From contig QANY01007891.1 of NCBI GenBank assembly GCA_003255025.1, positions 1,270,558 to 1,334,557 on the forward strand: DNA of 64,000 bases. Direction: 5' to 3'. Position numbers and translations under genes: made by a program. This document shows positions 57,660-64,000 of the stretch, in pieces. Source of the DNA: Datisca glomerata. Taxonomy: Eukaryota; Streptophyta; Magnoliopsida; Cucurbitales; Datiscaceae. Every line of letters starts with the position of its first letter. The stretch's first letter is position 1. A model generated the notes under the pieces. It saw only the letters and a list, made by a program, of their open reading frames with translations, was not told the DNA's origin and ran no database searches.

Positions 57660-58574
57660 TGTCTACTCGGGGTTAGCTTGCGACAAAAAAAGGCAAAGAC
57701 ATAGGCAAGTAAAATTGCCAGAGGTAAAGGAAGATCATTTTCATTAATAAGAAAAAAACTAAGTACAAATAAAGGTACAAAAGTCTCATCGCATAGGAGG
57801 AGAACCCCTCCTGGGCTAATTAAAATGTAGCCCCCCAACCCCCCCTTCCCCGACCAGGGGATACGAAACCTCTATGGCTCTTAAATCCTGAAGAATTAAG
57901 GACTCTGGTTGCTCTTCCCTTGAAGACAAGATTCAACCACAGGCCGCAACCAATCTCCAAGATGAGGACGAAGGAGGCTATAATCTCTCCCATTTAAGAA
58001 GAAATAAGGAGGCAGTATCCACCCTCGAATTCATGGAAACCCCAAAGAGAGTGATCGTAAAATATTCATTTCACTCGCTGCCAAGGCAAGCTGCGACGAG
58101 CAGCTGATGGTCTGAAAGGACCAAAGGTGGTAAAAGGAAGGGAGCGGTGACAAGGGAGAATGTGGGATGTGGCTGAGGAAGCCGCCTCTTTAGAAGTACA
58201 AGAAAGATACCCCCGACGGGACTACGAATTGCCACTAAATGTAATGTCTTGCAATAGAAGGAACCATGCAACTTTGAACTAGCAACCATCAGAGGCAAGA
58301 GACCCGTCGAGTAAGTTCATCGACAGAAGGAGAATCGTCGCGGATGGTGCATTAGCGATCCAGGAGATGACATATGAAGGATAAAATAGGGGAAAAAAAA
58401 CTTGCGAAGAGCCAGGAGGACCAAAGAAAGAAGCCCCCCCCCCCAAGAGTGAAGGAGGCCAATGCGGGGGAAGAATTATGGGTTTCACAAAGGAGAAGAA
58501 ACGTGGATGAGAATGAAAGTTTCAATTCTCGGGTAAGGATGAAGGGAAAATAGGGGAAATCACCTATTTATAGG
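57660..58574 (-). CDS. Antisense open frame of the non-autonomous element, copy 2
   Basis: This lies on the minus strand, opposite to the element. A TATA-like CCTATAAATAG at 58574-58564 precedes it, at the position equivalent to 41522 in copy 1. The frame 58298-58071 contains SKLHGSFYCKTLHLVAIRSP and LLPPLVLSDHQLLVAACLGS, matching copy 1 over about 65 residues. The region between 57700 and 57840 also matches copy 1 (42220-42330) and may be the 3' part of the unit. I recognise no domain. Whether it is transcribed or translated cannot be told from sequence alone. Confidence 0.45.
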
Positions 58575-58976
58575 CCCAAAAAAGGAAACTGCCCATTTAA
58601 AAGGGGTATTTAAATCGGCCATCAAACGTCCAGTAATCAGTCATTTTGTAAATCAACAAGAAACTCTCAAAAGGTCAAACGACATATAATCATTGACACA
58701 CGAAACGACGCGCCTGGGCTAAGTGAAGCATCCCGAAGTCAAGCTCCCTTTTTACGCCTGCTCACGTGACCATTAGTATCCCCACTCATAATGGAATGAC
58801 AATCTCGAAGTGTGGGGAAGGGGAACGATACGCACGCAACAGAAGTATTCAGGTCACCAATTCCATTCTATGTAACCTCCACTAGAAAGTAGGGGTGGTT
58901 CAGATGATGAGCTCAAGCAGCGAAGTCTTTAGACTTGGCTGGGTGGAAACCACCCAAGTCCTCGACTAGGAGCAAC

Positions 58977-59717
58977 TGTTATAGGTATTTTCCCAACCGC
59001 CAACTATACAGCGATGCGGGTCACACCTCAATACAGGAACTCGTCATTCAGGAACTTCCAAATGAAGAAATCCAACCCTGTCTAGCCAGACAGCATGGAG
59101 CTCAGGCCACACAGACCCGAGCTTAGGAAAGATCAGGAGTAAGGCTAAGGTTCAACAAAACGAGCTCGGGCAAATCTCGAGCACAAGGTCATCATTGCCC
59201 ACCGTAAGTAGCACCCAGCAGGTCTCATCGCCATTACTAAGTATCTGGATAGCCTCCAAAGAGTTGTATCAACATTAAATATTTATCTTATTAAGATCGC
59301 ATCCCTTCCGTTCAATCAATGACCGGTGATGACAGGCTTCATGTTTTGCGAAGCTTCTCCAACACGCCTCCGAAAGCCTTCTTCGACAGGCTTCCTCCCA
59401 CCAAGAAAATTCAGGTATAAATACTCTCACCAATCGACATAAAAGGTATGCATACTCTCCCTTACAGAAATTATTCCAAAATATTAATCATCTACTAACT
59501 TAGACATTAGAGGCCCTTAAATGGGGCAACCACCCCAGTTTCTCCATCTACAGGGTTCATTGTCTTTGTTTTACAGACGTTGAGGTCGAAGGAAGCTTTG
59601 GCTAAGAGGAAACGCATGTGCAGCGCCGGGAGGAGAAAGCGTGCACAATGTCACCGCCACGGACACCTTCGGTCAGAAGGATCAGCGCATGTACTATTAA
59701 AGTTTTTGGCTGAAACA
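58977..59717 (+). repeat. 3' LTR of copy 2
   Basis: It starts TGTTATAGGTATTTTCCC and ends GCTGAAACA, with a TATA box at 59416-59423. It is the same length as the 5' LTR. The polypurine tract expected before 58977 is not obvious; the nearest purine-rich run is at about 58808-58826. Confidence 0.88.
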
Positions 59718-59825
59718 TATAATATGTTCAACATTTAAAAATAAGTTGAGACATTGCGACATCAATGTTTACTTGTCACAAAAAACTATTCAATATTCAC
59801 GCCGACTTGTTTCTCTAGCTAAAAC

Positions 59826-59856
59826 ATATTAGAATTCAAAGGTTGAATTCTAATAT
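59826..59856. other. Perfect 14-bp inverted repeat
   Basis: Arms atattagaattcaa (59826-59839) and ttgaattctaatat (59843-59856) are perfect reverse complements around a 3-base loop (agg). It lies about 110 bp beyond copy 2 and near an LTR fragment. The role is unknown. Confidence 0.7.
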
Positions 59857-59948
59857 TCACGTGACACACGTAAAACATTCAAACTACAGGGCACAAACAA
59901 CTAAAGTAACTGTCATAAGAAAAAAATCAAATCAAGCTCTAATACTAT

Positions 59949-60109
59949 TGTTAATGATTCATATCCAATTGAATTTCCAATCTAAAAAGTTTAAATTGTT
60001 AGATGGGGGAGCCGACTAGATTATTAAATGGTTATCGTTAGTCAAAATGTGAGATTCATTTCTTAGCATATTTTGTGTTCATTTAGAACCTGAAATGTCA
60101 TCTTTAACA
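59949..60109 (-). repeat. Small LTR fragment with a decayed tRNA-Met primer site
   Basis: A 161-bp stretch begins TGTTAATG and ends TTTAACA (inverted TGTTAA/TTAACA termini). Directly to its left, the minus strand reads atagtattagagcttg, a decayed TGGTATCAGAGC primer-binding site. This is the layout of a TRIM or Copia 5' LTR on the minus strand. The partner LTR was not found. Confidence 0.55.
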
Positions 60110-63100
60110 AACCTTGAGTGTGCATTTGGTATGAGGTTAAACAAGTCAACATACTTGGAAAGTAGGTGGAAGTTAATGGATTGAAAAGGTGATGGATTTT
60201 GAAATGCCTAGAATGTAAAGATACCTCACTTTGAAGGTATTTGGATACCCCTCGTAATCAAGGGGTATCTTTATATCTTACATCCTGAAAAGTAGTTTAT
60301 TTTTATATTTTTGAAACTATCCCTCCCTCACTCACTCACGACCCACAAACAACTCTACCATGTTCTTTTTCTTCCCTCATCACCAGATGGTAAGCTAGCT
60401 CTCTTTCTCTATCTATGACTGTGGCCCTAAATATGATATCTGAACCTATTTTTTGTTGCAAATTATGAAACCAAAATTTTTTCATGCCCAAATCCACCAA
60501 AGCTCAGCTTCGATGACCATGGATAGCCAAATCCTGAGCTACCATGTGGGGGGACGAGGACTCTTTGGTTCAGACTTGAAATTTTTAGGCTCTTTGAGTC
60601 ATATGTGAAATGCTCACAAACTCTCCATGGTTTAGACCCGGAAAATTCTGATGAGGTTTTTCGTGTCTGAATCATGGACAATGCCCTTATCTCCATTCTT
60701 CAGTCATGGAGAAAAAACGGGTATTCTTCTCTTCACGATGGTTTCTATGTTCACAAAATTTTTAATCTGTTTTCTTTTTTTTTGTTGGATTTTACGCAAT
60801 TAATATAATGTGGGGCTTCTTCATTCTTGTGTTTATGGCTTATGGGTTTCTTCATTCTCGTTCATGCTCTGCATTTTGGTATATGACAATGACTAAATGA
60901 TGTATTCGGATTGTATTTTAGGGTAAAATTGTAAAGTAATAATTTATTTATAGCATTCTTATAATTATATCATAACATTCTCAACTATCACTAAACACGA
61001 TAATCTTAACTTTTCAGACATATATATTCTCACAATCATATTTTAACAATTTTATTTCAGAAATCTTTTACTCAGACCCTAACATTATAGTTAATATATG
61101 TAAACATTTCAGATTTGTTTATCCCAGTTTCCAAGAAAATTAGTGGGTAAGTTTTTTTTTCACTCTCTGATATGGATAAATCTTGACCATTAGATTAACT
61201 CAATCAATTATAAACGGACATGCTCACAAAACATAAAAGATCTAAAACCAGATAGGTTATTTTCTCACACTCTTTATAAGATCGTTTGTTCGAGTAACGG
61301 TATCATGAATCCCTATAAAATTTGTAATAAAAATGGGAGAGGGATGTTTCCAAAGTTGTAGCATGGAAAGGTACCTGCCATTTGGGGAATCTTTAACGAA
61401 TATGGTGCTCAGCTAGCATAAAAATTGAGTTTTTTAAAATATATGTCAACAAGCATTATTTACCTGAAATTACCCAATCTTTCTTCGTTTTGATTCCCAA
61501 AACTCTAAGAAAGTGTTCCATACTTACTCATGATTCTTTTTCATATGCTATTTTTGAATCTAAGAATCTACTTAAAGATAGGAAAAAAAATAAATAACAC
61601 AAGAAGATATAATACAAAAAATGATTCATGTTTATTTTTATCTGCTAATTTTCGATGGAACTAAAAAGTGATGTCTTTATAAATTTTCTTCATTCCGGTC
61701 GTCATTATAATTTATGTAGTCCAAATGTTAGAATTAAAACTAAATTGAAAGATCTTGCAAATATAATTTCAATGAGTATTGCTATAAATCAAAAATATTG
61801 TTGATATCAAATTTTATTACGTTCATGAAGTATAATCTACAAATCTTATCACATTCCGATAACTTTTAAAAAGCACCTTTTCTCAATGTTATCGTAAAAG
61901 AGATGCACTTTTGTCAACAGTATGTTGCTCATGATTAAAGTACAGCTGATTATATAGCTTTAATTACAAGATTCTTGCATGGATTATGTTAACCTAGATG
62001 CCAATTTGTCAATGAAGCTACCGTAGCGTTCAGTTCAACAATAAAGATAATATTCTTGTTACCAAAATTCACCATCAAAAGTGAGCATTTACACTGTTAA
62101 TTTGAAGCTGAAATGGAATAATACTATAGCCTTTCAATGGATATTTTACACTATTGCAAATATTGCATGCAATTCATCAAGTCTTTATGTCTTTATCGAA
62201 ATTGTTAAATGATTTCAAAAGTTATATCTACATCAAAAGATTCTCCCAGCTTGATAGCTTGAAAACATGGGAAATTGATTTCTACAAGCATAAGCATCTC
62301 AAGTCATATATTGTCCTAAACGTGATTGGGTGGTGTCATTGAAGACTGTCCCAAAAATTTCATTATTTATGTGATGGGTCATTTCTAGGTTCCATTTGGA
62401 TCATTGGATCATTGGATCATCACATATAATATTTGGGGTGTAGATATTTTTAATTAGGGAAGCGGAATCTCTAACGTTGTTAAACAATGGCAAATACTAC
62501 AGTTGGGTCAGATCAGATTTAGTTAGATTTGGACGAATCAGATTTTGCATTAAAATATTAAATTTTGATTTAATTTTTTTCTCTAGCCTATCTGATCCGT
62601 TCAGATCTAGCTTAAAGACCAAATCCAACTTCTACTTTGTAGTTGGACTTTCAACGACAGAAAATCAAGATCTCATTTTTTAAATAATACTGGATTAACT
62701 ACTTTTTGAAATTTTTTACCGGTAAATTATCACAAGTAGATTATGTTAAAAATTATAAAACGACTACAAGTATAAAAAAAATATCAAAAATAACCACTGC
62801 ACGAATCCCAGAGAAAAAAGTTAACGTCACCTTCAGAAATTTGCTCCAGTTGTCAATTGTTTATATAGTATATATCAAATATACATTCAAGATATTTATA
62901 TATACAGTTGATATTATATAAACTTTCTTAACATAACACTCAAAATTTCATTGAGCGTAGGCGCTTGTTTTATGGAACATATTTATTTTAGTATTAAGGG
63001 TGGCTATTTTTTTTTATCTTTGATTATTTTTTATTTTTTTCTTTGATTATTTTTTATTTTTTTCTTAAAGTGGGATATTTTTTACATTCTCCCAATTTTT

Positions 63101-64000
63101 TACATCCTTAAACTCAAAATTAACGTAAAAAAGTCATATGAATAGTTTTCAACCATTTTTTCTAAATTATTATCTTCAAAAACTTTTTCTTCTAATTATT
63201 ACTCTAAAATATCATGAAATATAAATTATATGAAAATGATAAGTTTCTAGTTAACCTATTACTTTGTTAACTAATTAATTTAGGTAGCATGAAAAAGTTG
63301 ACAAGAGTATCTTAAAAATGATTCATGAATCAAATATTAAACTTGCATGAATGAATTGATTATATATAGGCACTCAATAGATTTTACACTGCATTATTGT
63401 ATTACAAAGAAAATATAAATAGCACACAACCGTACATTTAGTTAGATTGACTTCTATTTATATTCTATTGATTTTTTTATAAAATATTTTTTTACAAACT
63501 ATATGATGTTGATCTTTTTATTTGATAGTATCATGAACCACGTGGTTAAAATTTTCTGGTTAAAAACAGGTGTTTTGTAACTTGGTCAGATTCAAGCTGA
63601 GTAAATTTCCTTCTAACACAGGTCGGGGACTAACTACTCATGTTAAAAGGTGGACAATTATTCTCTTGTCATGGGACAATTAAATAGGCAGTTTGCTTAC
63701 TGCAAATCATGGGAGGAATCATTTGGTATATTAATGGTTGTTTGAAGTTATTAGTTGTAGTAATCTTAATTTGCAAATAATCTTGATTTACTCTCTGAGC
63801 AGGTAATTGAATTGCCTCTGAATAGGGAACAATCCTTAATTATATTGACAAAGTAATTCTGGTCATAAAGTCAAACTGCATTTGTGCTCTTCATCTTTCA
63901 AGGTCATATTCAAGCTGAATAACCTTCTGGGATGCCATCCAATTTTTCCGTTGGTTGAATAGCAGGATCTCTCTGCATAATTAAACTACCCTATTTTAAT
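60110..64000. other. 3.9 kb of AT-rich DNA with no recognised gene
   Basis: I recognise no coding domain. Minor items are a small hairpin with gatacccct/aggggtatc arms (60244-60269), a triple gatcattg repeat near 62398-62421, and a 28-bp tandem duplication of tctttgattattttttattt at 63018-63065. A 77-codon minus frame at 60463-60696 has no recognisable domain. Confidence 0.5.

Larger units (their letters stand above)
54565..59717 (+). mobile_element. Non-autonomous Tat-like LTR element, copy 2
   Basis: The element (5153 bp) has two LTRs of exactly 741 bp, and TATAAATA sits 439 bp into each. The flanking pentamers gataa (54560-54564) and tataa (59718-59722) differ at one base, a likely decayed target duplication. 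The internal region carries the primer-binding-site text agtatcgtctatgggg, a 47-bp array (56465-56875), a 78-bp array (56876-57190) and an antisense frame (58574-57660). No gag-pol domain is recognised. It is collinear with copy 1 (40838-46199) in the opposite genomic orientation. Confidence 0.9.

Noticed and set aside
55306..58976. Hidden gag or pol in copy 2
   Set aside because: Frames were read for RT, integrase, protease and zinc-knuckle signatures on both strands and none was seen; the element is called non-autonomous.

Overview
The window is plant nuclear DNA, most likely from a eudicot draft assembly. The evidence is one intron-containing NAC transcription factor gene, AT-rich non-coding DNA, and dense, decayed, nested LTR retrotransposons (Copia and Gypsy/Tat types) with hAT-like and other miniature elements. 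There is one assembly gap (38607-38729) inside a CT microsatellite. I see no bacterial operon, CRISPR array, rRNA or tRNA gene. The only gene that looks intact is the NAC gene on the minus strand (35377-39201, three exons, 278 residues).

Layout. 1-2430: unassigned DNA with a GC-rich 40-bp tandem repeat (1215-1910) and an LTR-like stretch with a TATA box. 2440-6781: a 5'-truncated, heavily mutated Copia element (plus strand) with a recognisable 3' LTR. 7160-32439: a decayed Gypsy element of the Tat lineage (plus strand). Its gag, protease, RT, RNase H and integrase remnants run to 13620, followed by a 78-bp tandem array and an antisense open frame. A hAT-type miniature element with an 8-bp target duplication interrupts its integrase (12435-13278). 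A 16-kb minus-strand Copia cluster (14962-30970) splits its antisense frame. That cluster reads LTR, internal, LTR, internal, LTR remnant, internal, LTR in its own orientation, and one of the internal regions is gag-only.

32440-35376: two more hAT-like miniature elements of the same GGTTCGG-rich kind and an RNase H-domain fragment. 35377-39370: the NAC gene and its likely TATA box. Its 2.2-kb first intron holds a TRIM-type miniature retrotransposon, a 295-bp tandem duplication and the gapped CT repeat. 40298-47945: a second plus-strand Copia element (5' LTR, gag, protease, start of integrase; 3' half missing). Its gag is interrupted by a minus-strand non-autonomous Tat-like element (40838-46199) flanked by a perfect GCTCG target duplication. 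54565-59717: a second, plus-strand copy of that same non-autonomous family with both LTRs (741 bp each). The remaining stretches (47946-54564 and 59718-64000) are AT-rich, and I recognise only small inverted-repeat elements and an LTR fragment in them.

The most interesting structure is the paired non-autonomous family at 40838-46199 and 54565-59717. Both copies lack recognisable gag-pol. They carry the same two tandem arrays (47 bp and 78 bp) in the same order but with different copy numbers. Both also carry a related reading frame on the strand opposite to the element, with a TATA-like box at its start. This fits the known tendency of Tat-lineage elements to carry antisense frames and 3' tandem arrays, but here the antisense unit persists in a family that has lost its own coding sequence.
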